A stretch of DNA of 5,627 nucleotides from Parvularcula sp039033795. GTDB lineage: Bacteria > Pseudomonadota > Alphaproteobacteria > Caulobacterales > Parvularculaceae. The position numbers were made by a program, and so were the translations under genes. Location: positions 1 through 5,627 of the forward strand of contig JBCCBY010000209.1 in assembly GCA_039033795.1 (NCBI GenBank), read 5' to 3'. Under the pieces are notes generated by a model, which saw only the letters and a program-made list of their open reading frames with translations, did not search any database and had not been told where the DNA came from. Positions 1-5,627 of this stretch are shown in pieces; the stretch's first letter is position 1, and each line of letters begins with the position of its first letter.

Positions 1-1206
1 CCACTGCTGCGGTGTCATCTGCGGCATCTCTTGGCGCTTGCCAAAAAGAACCATACAGCGGGGGACGGCCCCTTTTTTGCTGGCGCAGGCGCGTATCGTC
101 ACCATGTGCCAGCAACGGTCGATCATATCATTCAGCGCTCTGAGTTCTTGACGGCATACACCCCTTATCAGCCAGAAATCGCGCAAGGGACGCTGCAGTA
201 TCTCTTTGAATTTCAGACCCAGGTGGCAGAGCTCACCGGCATGGAGGTCGCGAACGCGTCCATGTATGACGGTTCAACCGCCACGGCCGAAGCGGCGCTG
301 ATGGCACGGCGGATCACCAAACGAAAAAAGGTCGTGATGGCGGGAGGACTTCATCCTCACTATGCGGAAGTGGTGCGCACGAATGAGGAGCTTATTGGCG
401 ATGAGGTTGTGCAGGCGCCCGCCAACCCTGGCGCTGGTGCGGTCGAGGCATTGATCGACGATGAGACATCATGCGTCATCGTACAGAGCCCTGACGTTTT
501 TGGATTCCTGCGTGATCTCCGTGATCTTGCTGCCAAAGCGCATGCCCACGGCGCGCTGCTTGTTGCGGTGGTCACAGAAGCCACATCGTTCGGGATTCTT
601 CAGTCCCCTGGAAGTCAGGGGGCAGACATTGTCGTGGCCGAGGGACAGGCAATTGGGAACGCTCTGAATTTTGGAGGCCCTTATCTGGGTCTCTTCGCCG
701 CTCGACAAAAGCACGTTCGCCATATGCCTGGCCGGCTCTGTGGCGAAACGGTCGATGCGGATGGAAAACGCGGTTTCGTCCTGACGCTCTCGACGCGAGA
801 GCAGCACATTCGGCGCGATAAAGCGACCTCGAACATTTGTACAAATTCAGGCCTTTGTGCCTTGGCATTTACCGTCCACATGTCTCTTCTCGGAGGAAAA
901 GGCCTGCGCGAGGTCGCGGTCTTGAGCCATGAACATGCTGTAAAAACCGCCGACGCTCTGACAGCAATCGAAGGCGTCGAGCTTCTCAACGAGCAGTTCT
1001 ATAATGAGTTCACCGTCCGTCTGCCGCGCAATGCAAGCGACGTGGTCGATGCGCTCGCCTCCCAAGGGATCATCGCCGGCGTGCCCGGCGGGCGGCTTTG
1101 GCCGGGCAGTCAAGAGCATGACAACCTCCTGATCATCGCGGCAACCGAATTGACGACGGATGAGGATATTGTTGCCTTCAGTGAGGCCCTCCAAAAGGAG
1201 CTTTAA
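1..1206 (+). CDS. gcvPA: Glycine dehydrogenase (decarboxylating) subunit 1, 5'-truncated
   Basis: This is the N-terminal half of a two-gene P-protein. Together with GcvPB it decarboxylates glycine in a PLP-dependent reaction and passes the aminomethyl group to lipoyl-GcvH in the cytoplasm. The frame is open from base 1, giving 401 visible residues; the family usually has about 450, so roughly 50 N-terminal residues lie off the left edge. A TTG at 31 opens the frame but is internal, because the family sequence continues upstream (RHLLALAKKN). Hallmarks are FFAGAGAYRHHVPATVDH (from about visible residue 25), YTPYQPEIAQGTLQYLFEFQ, ANASMYDGSTATAEA, GGPYLG, GRLCGETVDADGKRGF (from residue 244) and HIRRDKATSNICTNSGLCAL. 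There is no PLP lysine in this half, as expected, since it sits in GcvPB. The first ~8 codons match the family poorly, which could be divergence or an edge error. Gene identity is very secure. Confidence 0.96.
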   Translation, partial: PLLRCHLRHLLALAKKNHTAGDGPFFAGAGAYRHHVPATVDHIIQRSEFLTAYTPYQPEIAQGTLQYLFEFQTQVAELTGMEVANASMYDGSTATAEAALMARRITKRKKVVMAGGLHPHYAEVVRTNEELIGDEVVQAPANPGAGAVEALIDDETSCVIVQSPDVFGFLRDLRDLAAKAHAHGALLVAVVTEATSFGILQSPGSQGADIVVAEGQAIGNALNFGGPYLGLFAARQKHVRHMPGRLCGETVDADGKRGFVLTLSTREQHIRRDKATSNICTNSGLCALAFTVHMSLLGGKGLREVAVLSHEHAVKTADALTAIEGVELLNEQFYNEFTVRLPRNASDVVDALASQGIIAGVPGGRLWPGSQEHDNLLIIAATELTTDEDIVAFSEALQKEL

Positions 1207-1211
1207 TTCCT

Positions 1212-1745
1212 ATGCCGAAGATCGATCGCGACGCTATCGAACCCTTTGAGCGGGCCGTCTATCCCGGCGAGCTTCGGCAGCGCACATCCGGTTTTAGCAA
1301 GCTTCAATTATCCGATGCCGGAGGGCTCTCCCAGTTTGGAGTGGGAGAGGTCACGCTTCAGCCAGGCGGCGCAAGCGGGCTATATCACTGGCATCGGTTG
1401 GAAGATGAGCTCCTTTATGTCCTCGAAGGTGAGCTGACGATCATTGAAGGCGGTGACGTCTATACGCTGCAGCAGGGCGAAACAGCGGTCTTTAAAGCGG
1501 GCGTCGAGGTCGGCCACACAGCGGAAAACCGCGGCGACGCGCCTGTCCGGTTTTTGGAGATCGGTTCACGCATCGAAAACGAAGTCGCTTTTTATCGAGG
1601 AATCAATATGCGCTTTGTGCGGAACACGATGCATATCTTTGAAACCCGTTCCGGCGAGCCTATCGGTCAGGACACGACACCAGGCCCCATCGATGAAACC
1701 GACACCTACCCCAACACCAACCCACGACGGACTGAACATGACTGA
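1212..1745 (+). CDS. Cupin-domain protein (COG3837-like) lying between gcvPA and gcvPB
   Basis: This 177-residue protein has a single cupin barrel. Motif 1 fits the consensus G(X)5HXH(X)4E(X)6G exactly: G53, H59, H61, E66, G73. Motif 2 is present in a slightly longer form with G89, G97, H102 and N106. His59, His61, Glu66 and His102 are therefore the likely metal ligands. Wording such as LSQFGVGEVTLQPGG and APVRFLEIGSR resembles the uncharacterised COG3837 cupins; the substrate is unknown, and binding of a small metabolite or an enzymatic role are both possible. The tail (about 145-177) is polar, Pro/Thr-rich and probably disordered. The ATG at 1212 is preceded by AAGGAG at 1195-1200, inside the end of gcvPA. 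The gene starts 5 bases after the gcvPA stop and overlaps gcvPB by 8 bases, so it must be co-transcribed with, and is probably translationally coupled to, the glycine decarboxylase genes. A role in glycine or one-carbon metabolism is inference from position only. Confidence 0.9.
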   Translation: MPKIDRDAIEPFERAVYPGELRQRTSGFSKLQLSDAGGLSQFGVGEVTLQPGGASGLYHWHRLEDELLYVLEGELTIIEGGDVYTLQQGETAVFKAGVEVGHTAENRGDAPVRFLEIGSRIENEVAFYRGINMRFVRNTMHIFETRSGEPIGQDTTPGPIDETDTYPNTNPRRTEHD

Positions 1746-3252
1746 GACATTCACCGGCCATAAAGCTCTCCAGCTCGAAGTTCCGCTTCTGTTTGAGGAG
1801 GGCAGTTACGAGTCCTCTGGGGTCGATCTACCTCAGCCCGAAGGTCGCGCGACACGCCTCGGAGATCACGCCTCCAATAAAGCCCCTCGTCTTCCTGCAT
1901 TCTCAGAGCCCGAAGCGATGCGCCATTTCGTGCGCTTGAGCCAAAAGAACTATGCCATCGATATGGGTATTTTTCCGCTTGGTTCGTGCACGATGAAACA
2001 CAACCCGCGGCTCAACGAGCGGATGGCGCGGCTGCCTGGGTTCGCTGACCTTCACCCTCTACAGCCCGATGGCACGACGCAAGGGGCTCTTGAATTGATC
2101 GCGGAGCTTCAGACATGGCTCTGTGAAATGACGGGCATGCCAGCGGTGGCCATGAGCCCCAAAGCGGGCGCTCATGGTGAACTTTGCGGCATGATGGCGG
2201 TCCGCGCTGCCATTGTGGCACGGGGAGAAGAGACAACACGCAAGCGTGTCTTGGTCCCCGAATCAGCCCACGGAACAAATCCAGCAACAGCCGCTCAATG
2301 CGGGTTTTCCGTCGACAAGCTCCCAGCAACCGAAGACGGCCGCGTTGATCTGGATGCCATGAAAGCGAAAATGGGCGACGACGTGGCGGCCATTATGGTC
2401 ACCAACCCCAACACTTGCGGGCTCTTTGAGCGGGACATTCGCGCCATGGCGGACGCTGTGCACGACGCAGGGGGATATTTTTATTGCGACGGAGCCAACT
2501 TTAACGCGATTGTTGGTAAGGCGAGACCTGGTGATCTTGGCGTTGATGCGATGCATATCAATCTGCACAAGACCTTTTCTACACCTCATGGTGGAGGCGG
2601 TCCTGGGTCAGGCCCGACGGTCTTGTCTGCAGCTCTTCAGCCTTTTGCGCCTCTTCCTGCGGTCGTCTCGACCAAAGAAGGATACACGGTGCACGAAACA
2701 GCTGACGGCCCCTTCGCTCAAGCATTTGGCCGATTAACCGCCTTCAATGGGCAAATGGGTATGTTCGTTCGAGCGTTGAGTTATATGTTGAGCCACGGGG
2801 CTGATGGTCTTCGACAAGTCGGCGAAGATGCTGTGCTAAATGCCAATTATGTCCGGGTACGCCTCTCCGACGACATGACACAAGGCTATCCGGGTACATG
2901 CATGCACGAAGCGCTGTTCTCTGATGCATTCTTAAAGGACAGCGGCGTCGGCACAATCGATTTTGCAAAGGCCATGATCGATGAAGGGTTCCATCCGATG
3001 ACGATGTATTTCCCCTTGGTTGTGTCAGGGGCGATGTTGATCGAGCCCACCGAGTGCGAGCCGAAGGCGACCCTGGATGAGTTTTGTGATTCGCTGCTCG
3101 ACCTCGCAAGGGCGGCGAAGGCAGGCGAAAAAGAACGGTTTGAGAACGCTCCGCGATTCGCGCCGCGCCGACGGCTCGATGAAACCAGAGCTGCCCGACA
3201 GCCGGTTCTGCGTTGGTCTCCTCCCAAGGCCGAAGCGATGGCGGCGGAGTGA
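1738..3252 (+). CDS. gcvPB: Glycine dehydrogenase (decarboxylating) subunit 2, PLP-binding
   Basis: This 504-residue protein is the C-terminal half of the P-protein and holds the cofactor. The PLP-binding lysine is Lys278 in NLHKTFSTPHGGGGPGSGP. Other family signatures are YAIDMGIFPLGSCTMKHNPR (about 72-91), SPKAGAHGELCGM (from about 139), ESAHGTNPATAAQCGF (from 175), MVTNPNTCGLFE (from 220), YCDGANFNAIVG, and the C-terminal LDETRAARQPVLRW, so the gene is complete. I chose the ATG at 1738 (MTETFTGHKALQLEVPLLFE) because conserved sequence begins just after it. The ribosome binding site there is weak, consistent with coupling to the overlapping cupin gene. An in-frame ATG at 1693 would add 15 residues containing four Pro-Thr repeats. 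The frame is open even further upstream (to at least 1444), but that stretch is a shadow of the cupin gene. The product pairs with GcvPA in the cytoplasmic glycine cleavage system. Confidence 0.96.
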   Translation: MTETFTGHKALQLEVPLLFEEGSYESSGVDLPQPEGRATRLGDHASNKAPRLPAFSEPEAMRHFVRLSQKNYAIDMGIFPLGSCTMKHNPRLNERMARLPGFADLHPLQPDGTTQGALELIAELQTWLCEMTGMPAVAMSPKAGAHGELCGMMAVRAAIVARGEETTRKRVLVPESAHGTNPATAAQCGFSVDKLPATEDGRVDLDAMKAKMGDDVAAIMVTNPNTCGLFERDIRAMADAVHDAGGYFYCDGANFNAIVGKARPGDLGVDAMHINLHKTFSTPHGGGGPGSGPTVLSAALQPFAPLPAVVSTKEGYTVHETADGPFAQAFGRLTAFNGQMGMFVRALSYMLSHGADGLRQVGEDAVLNANYVRVRLSDDMTQGYPGTCMHEALFSDAFLKDSGVGTIDFAKAMIDEGFHPMTMYFPLVVSGAMLIEPTECEPKATLDEFCDSLLDLARAAKAGEKERFENAPRFAPRRRLDETRAARQPVLRWSPPKAEAMAAE

Positions 3253-3256
3253 ACCG

Positions 3257-3541
3257 CTAAAACGGCTCAGACAGAAGGCCCTCGTTCGAGGTTTCAAGAG
3301 GACGAAGACCTTGAGGCGTGCATTCGGCAAAACCCGAACGCCACCCAGCGGCGTAGCTGTCTTCAGATTTAAACAGATAGCTGTCGCGGAACACACTGGT
3401 GTCAAAGCTCGTTTGCCGCGCTTCCGCCGTGCGGCATCCATCGGTGAAACCCTGGGTGTAGTAGGGTCCATCGACGACCTCGGGATCCAGTCCGGTGCAG
3501 GACACAAGGAGACAAACGGTCGATAAAAGGGCGAGGCGCAT
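3257..3541 (-). CDS. Small secreted lipoprotein with a duplicated YxxG[FW]xxG motif
   Basis: This 94-residue protein starts with a short basic and hydrophobic signal peptide (MRLALLSTVCLLVSC). The lipobox is LVSC, with Cys15 as the lipidated residue and Thr at +2, suggesting outer-membrane sorting. The mature part of about 80 residues contains two similar segments: Y28-T-Q-G31-F32-T-D-G35-C36 and Y63-A-A-G66-W67-R-S-G70-F71, followed by C74. Cys36 and Cys74 could form a disulfide in the periplasm. The start is well supported: AAGGAG lies 7 bases upstream of the ATG. I do not recognise a functional family; small lipoproteins of this style are my impression of other alphaproteobacterial genomes, not a confirmed match. 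The gene is convergent with gcvPB, its stop lying 4 bases from the gcvPB stop, and divergent from the antiporter operon. No function is claimed. Confidence 0.8.
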   Translation of the reverse strand: MRLALLSTVCLLVSCTGLDPEVVDGPYYTQGFTDGCRTAEARQTSFDTSVFRDSYLFKSEDSYAAGWRSGFAECTPQGLRPLETSNEGLLSEPF

Positions 3542-3729
3542 CTCGATTCTCCTTGTCTGAGAACAAGGTAGTCATTGCCACGCTGCGAAGCCAGGACCGA
3601 TCGGTGTGACCCTTTTGGTCGTCAGCAGCCATCAATGGTTGACGTGGCGGCATCTTCTGCCTTTTTTCTTCCCCTGTGGGCGGTGCATCATGTCGTATCG
3701 CCAAAGTGTTTTTCTCCGAAGGCGGTGTG
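3542..3729. promoter_or_regulatory. Divergent intergenic region between lipoprotein gene and mnhE
   Basis: These 188 bases separate two divergently transcribed genes and must supply the promoter of the lipoprotein gene and probably that of the antiporter operon. On the plus strand TTGACG at 3639-3644 is a good -35 candidate, but no convincing -10 lies 16-18 bases further on, where there is only a T run. A broken palindrome CCAT-CA-ATGG (3629-3638) adjoins this element, and a 4-bp stem GACC/GGTC lies at 3608-3620. At 3649-3667 GGCA, a 5-base loop, TGCC and six T resemble a minimal intrinsic terminator or attenuator, but with a stem of only 4 bp. I see no convincing protein-coding gene here. 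Confidence 0.35.
3548..3568 (-). promoter_or_regulatory. Ribosome binding site of the lipoprotein gene within an inverted repeat
   Basis: On the minus strand the leader reads CCTTGT, a 6-base loop, then ACAAGG followed by AG, so the arms at 3551-3556 and 3563-3568 are perfect complements. The second arm contains most of the Shine-Dalgarno AAGGAG, which sits 7 bases from the ATG. If the RNA folds this way, the ribosome binding site would be partly masked. The repeat could equally be a DNA operator or chance; a 6-bp stem is only modestly stable. Confidence 0.4.
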
Positions 3730-4239
3730 ATGCGAGGCTTGTGGTCGATTTCGGGACGCCGCTTCGGCCTAGCCGTGGCTTTATCGATTCTCTGGCTGTT
3801 GCTTTCTGGTTATTGGAACAGCGCAACGCTCGTGGGATTTGGTGCTTTTAGCGTCGCGCTCGCTGTGTGGCTCGCAGACAAAGCGGAGATCGTCGACAAT
3901 GAGGGCGTCCCGAGCAGCATATTTCCCCGCATTCTGTCCTACACGGCATGGCTCCTCCTTGAGATTGGCAAAGCCAACGTCCAAGTCGCTCGCGAGGTGT
4001 TACGGAAAGAGATCAAGTTATCTCCTAAGCTCATCCGTGTACCCGCCGATCAGCCTAGTGATCTTACGCGCACAATTTTTGGTAACTCGATCACACTAAC
4101 ACCGGGAACGGTCACGGTGGATGTACGCGAGGACAGTATGCTGGTGCATGCACTCACCGAAGACCTGGCTGATCAAGACGGGCTGGCCGACATGGGCGCA
4201 AAGGTCACCGCGCTTGAGCCAAAGGGGAGGGCCGATTGA
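3730..4239 (+). CDS. mnhE: Mrp/Mnh cation:proton antiporter subunit E
   Basis: This 169-residue inner-membrane protein is the small MrpE/MnhE subunit of a multi-subunit monovalent cation:proton antiporter (equivalent to MbhA in Mbh-type complexes). A basic N-terminus (RGLWSISGRR) leads into membrane helices at about residues 12-28 (LAVALSILWLLLSGYW) and 33-49. Next come the family segment WLLLEIGKANVQVAREVL (about 74-91) and the cytoplasmic domain signature FGNSITLTPGTVTVDV (117-132), then LVHAL (138-142). The ATG at 3730 is chosen because GAAGG lies 7 bases upstream and the protein then begins just before the first helix; a GTG at 3676 would add 18 residues unlike the family. It is the first gene of the operon. 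Its stop overlaps the mnhF start by one base. Confidence 0.93.
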   Translation: MRGLWSISGRRFGLAVALSILWLLLSGYWNSATLVGFGAFSVALAVWLADKAEIVDNEGVPSSIFPRILSYTAWLLLEIGKANVQVAREVLRKEIKLSPKLIRVPADQPSDLTRTIFGNSITLTPGTVTVDVREDSMLVHALTEDLADQDGLADMGAKVTALEPKGRAD

Positions 4240-4541
4240 TGTTTGTTGCAGCAACCGTGGCGATCGTTATCGCGATGGCTCTTATGCTGGTGCGAGCGAT
4301 TGCCGGACCAACGGTTTATGACCGTGTGCTTAGCGTGAACAGCTTTGGCACCAAGACAGTGCTTCTTCTTGCGGTTCTTGGCTTTTTGATGGGGCGCCCC
4401 GATTTTCTTGATATTGCTCTGCTTTATGCCTTGATCAATTTCATCGGAACGATCGCGATCCTGAAATTCTTTCGTTACCGAGAACTTGATGGGCCGATGG
4501 CGGACCAAGACCCGCTCCTGCAAGAGGAGACGCCATCATGA
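4239..4541 (+). CDS. mnhF: Mrp/Mnh cation:proton antiporter subunit F
   Basis: This 100-residue integral membrane protein is of the MrpF/MnhF family (MbhB equivalent). It has three predicted helices at about residues 3-22, 36-52 and 57-78. The family signatures are RAIAGPTVYDRVLSVNSFGT (19-38) and DIALLYALINFIGTIAILKF (58-77). The charged C-terminal tail (RYRELDGPMADQDPLLQEE) is probably cytoplasmic. The ATG at 4239 shares its first base with the mnhE TGA and follows a strong GGGGAGG (4224-4230) with 8-base spacing; a TTG one codon earlier is less likely. The gene ends with an ATGA overlap with mnhG, so translation of these subunits is coupled, which suits a fixed-stoichiometry complex. Confidence 0.94.
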   Translation: MFVAATVAIVIAMALMLVRAIAGPTVYDRVLSVNSFGTKTVLLLAVLGFLMGRPDFLDIALLYALINFIGTIAILKFFRYRELDGPMADQDPLLQEETPS

Positions 4542-4918
4542 GCCAATTGCTCGATGTGGTGAGCCTTGTGCTCTTGGTGGCTGGCGGCCTTTTTACGATC
4601 ATCGGGGCGGTTGGGGTGCTGCGCTTTCCTGATTTTTACACCCGGATCCACGCGGCGGGCGTCACCGATACGCTGGGTGCTGATTTGATTTTGTTGGGTC
4701 TTCTTTTGCAGGCCACCGGCTTTATGGTGGGAATCAAGTTGTTTTTGATTATCGCCCTGTTTCTGCTGACAAGCCCCGTGGCAACCCATTCGATTGCGCA
4801 TGCGGCCTATACCGGACGTGAAGCACCGGTCACCGGCAAGCTTTTGTTGCGCCAAAATGTGCCGCTTTCGCTCGATCGCTTGGGCGATGACAGCGTGGAC
4901 AAGGAGCAGGACGCATGA
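4538..4918 (+). CDS. mnhG: Mrp/Mnh cation:proton antiporter subunit G
   Basis: This 126-residue membrane protein is of the MrpG/MnhG/PhaG family (MbhC equivalent). It has three predicted helices at about residues 5-28, 45-62 and 64-78. Signatures are GAVGVLRFPDFYTRIHAAGV (23-42), continuing into TDTLGADLILLG, and SPVATHSIAHAA (79-90). The C-terminal 35 residues are hydrophilic and acidic at the end (DDSVDKEQDA). GAGGAG at 4524-4529 lies 8 bases before the ATG. The gene overlaps mnhF and the next gene by 4 bases each (ATGA at both ends). Confidence 0.95.
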   Translation: MSQLLDVVSLVLLVAGGLFTIIGAVGVLRFPDFYTRIHAAGVTDTLGADLILLGLLLQATGFMVGIKLFLIIALFLLTSPVATHSIAHAAYTGREAPVTGKLLLRQNVPLSLDRLGDDSVDKEQDA

Positions 4919-5577
4919 TCACCGCCGCTGCCTCGGCAGAAACTGTTTATCACACCCCGCCGACTGCACCGGTGTTGGCCGAAATCGCCATCCTGACACT
5001 GCTTGTCACCTGCGCTATTGCGATGGTCCGTATGCGCCATCTTTTTGGTGTTGCGATGCTATCGGGAATCTACTCTCTCTTGTCTGCTGCTTTTTTCGTG
5101 GCACTTGATGCCGTCGATGTGGCGTTCACGGAAGCGGCGGTGGGAGCGGGCATTTCGACCGTTCTTGTGTTGTCCGGGATCGCCATGACCTCAAAGCGAG
5201 AAAAGCGGGTGGCGCAAAGACGACCATGGTTGCCTTTGTTTGTCACAGGGGTGACGGGCGCTGCGCTGATTTATGCGACGGTCGACATGCCCGCCTATGG
5301 AGATCCAAACTCGCCCGCCAACGCCTATGTGGGCCGGGAGTATCTCGTACAGACACCCGTTGATGTGGAGGTGCCCAACATCGTCACCGCCGTGCTGGCG
5401 AGCTATCGAGGATTTGATACCCTTGGTGAAACCGTGGTGGTCTTCACCGCAGGTCTTGCTTGCATCTTGCTGCTTGGTTCAGCGGCAATCAGGGGCGGCG
5501 GCGGTGATGGACGGAGCCGCGATGAGGAGGAAAGCTCGATTGGAGGTACTGGCGGTACACCGCCACCTCGAACGTGA
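4915..5577 (+). CDS. Antiporter subunit: fused MbhD (DUF4040) and MbhE domains, 3' end doubtful
   Basis: As read, this is a 220-residue membrane protein corresponding to the C-terminal part of MrpA, encoded separately as in Mbh-type complexes. Helices are seen at about residues 18-37 and 43-63, followed by the MbhD signature DVAFTEAAVGAGISTVLVL (68-86), a basic loop (KREKRVAQRR), a further helix at about 105-121, a soluble stretch, and the MbhE-like signature VPNIVTAVLASYRGFDTLGE (153-172) with a last helix at 173-190. The ATG at 4915 overlaps the mnhG stop and has AAGGAG 8 bases upstream. The tail from about 192 is Gly/Arg/Asp-rich; residues after about 209 fall in the high-GC segment that appears foreign, so the stop at 5575-5577 is probably not the native one. 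In the complex this subunit would sit in the membrane beside MrpB/C/D, linking the ion-translocating modules. Confidence 0.85.
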   Translation: MITAAASAETVYHTPPTAPVLAEIAILTLLVTCAIAMVRMRHLFGVAMLSGIYSLLSAAFFVALDAVDVAFTEAAVGAGISTVLVLSGIAMTSKREKRVAQRRPWLPLFVTGVTGAALIYATVDMPAYGDPNSPANAYVGREYLVQTPVDVEVPNIVTAVLASYRGFDTLGETVVVFTAGLACILLLGSAAIRGGGGDGRSRDEEESSIGGTGGTPPPRT

Positions 5578-5627
5578 GCCCGGAGATCGGGTCGGTGATG
5601 GAGAGCCGGTCGTCGGCAGCGTCCCCG
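5541..5627 (-). CDS. Fragment of an unrelated minus-strand coding sequence, possibly phage coat protein
   Basis: Read on the minus strand from base 5626, this stretch encodes GDAADDRLSITDPISG followed by LTFEVAVYRQYL. Nearly every codon ends in G or C, as in a high-GC genome, while the next codons (CAA, TCG, AGC, TTT, CCT, CCT, CAT) lose that bias, placing a junction near 5540. The segment is 60/87 G+C by hand count and looks richer than the operon before it. DDRLSITDPISGLTFEV reminds me of C-terminal regions of P22-type phage coat proteins, but this is memory of a motif, not a search result. The open frame runs on to a stop at 5489-5491, though that part overlaps the antiporter gene and looks like noise. 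Both ends of the fragment are truncated. Confidence 0.4.

Noticed and set aside
469..807. Long minus-strand open frames opposite gcvPA
   Set aside because: They lie antisense to a highly conserved enzyme gene and show no start signals or family motifs; such shadows are common opposite GC-rich coding sequence.
1444..1737. Open upstream extension of the gcvPB frame, giving a protein of about 600 residues
   Set aside because: The extension overlaps the cupin gene, is rich in Arg/Ser/Cys like an out-of-frame translation, and has no family similarity; GcvPB of about 500 residues from 1738 fits.
3249..3270. Imperfect hairpin between the convergent stops as a bidirectional terminator
   Set aside because: The stem is about 7 bp with a mismatch on one strand (a G-U pair on the other), has a 6-base AT-rich loop and no T run after it, so it is too weak to call.
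3077..3526. Open plus-strand frame of 149 codons across the gcvPB end and the lipoprotein gene
   Set aside because: It is basic and low in recognisable motifs, and it is antisense to a lipoprotein with a signal peptide, lipobox and good ribosome binding site.
3676..3729. GTG start that would lengthen MnhE by 18 residues
   Set aside because: The added residues are unlike the family, and the ATG at 3730 has a well-spaced GAAGG site and sits just before the first membrane helix.
5507..5627. Plus-strand open frame from an ATG at 5507 as the start of mnhB
   Set aside because: The translation (MDGAAMRRKARLEVLAV...) is charged, lacks the early membrane helix and glycine-rich motif of MnhB, and lies antisense to the GC3-biased minus-strand fragment.
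1..5627. CRISPR array, tRNA or rRNA genes, insertion sequence, or defence system
   Set aside because: I saw no regularly spaced direct repeats, cloverleaf-like segments, transposase motifs or nuclease/effector genes; nearly all of the window is explained by metabolic and antiporter genes.

Overview
The window reads as a piece of a Gram-negative, probably alphaproteobacterial chromosome of moderate GC. The clues are a glycine decarboxylase split into two genes, small subunit genes of an Mrp/Mnh-type antiporter, strong AAGGAG-type ribosome binding sites, and a lipoprotein with a classical lipobox. The assignment to Alphaproteobacteria is inference from gene content and protein style; no rRNA or other marker is present.

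Bases 1-3252 (plus strand) hold the end of a glycine cleavage operon. They encode the N-terminal half of the P-protein (gcvPA, cut by the left edge), a small cupin-fold protein, and the C-terminal half of the P-protein (gcvPB), which carries the PLP-binding lysine. The cupin starts 5 bases after gcvPA ends and overlaps the start of gcvPB by 8 bases. A gene of unassigned function is therefore built into the coupling between the two halves of one enzyme. GcvPA and GcvPB form the P-protein that decarboxylates glycine and loads the aminomethyl group on the lipoyl H-protein; gcvT and gcvH would be expected upstream, outside the window.

Bases 3257-3541 (minus strand) encode a small secreted lipoprotein, convergent with gcvPB and separated from it by 4 bases. 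Its Shine-Dalgarno sequence lies in one arm of a perfect 6-bp inverted repeat. Bases 3542-3729 are a non-coding divergent region that should carry the promoters of the lipoprotein and of the antiporter operon; I see only weak promoter-like elements there.

Bases 3730 to about 5540 (plus strand) hold the first four genes of an Mrp/Mnh cation:proton antiporter operon: mnhE, mnhF, mnhG and a fused MbhD-MbhE-type subunit corresponding to the C-terminal part of MrpA. Consecutive genes overlap by 1, 4 and 4 bases, each with its own ribosome binding site. The order E-F-G-MbhDE resembles the first genes of archaeal Mbh-type operons rather than the classical A-to-G order. The mnhB, mnhC and mnhD partners are expected next.

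Instead of mnhB, the last ~87 bases look foreign. They are GC-rich (60 of 87 by hand count) and read best on the minus strand as a strongly GC3-biased peptide fragment reminiscent of a phage coat protein. The most economical reading is a chimeric contig end, so the last ~12 residues and the stop of the MbhDE protein are probably artefactual. I found no defence system, CRISPR array, RNA gene or insertion sequence.
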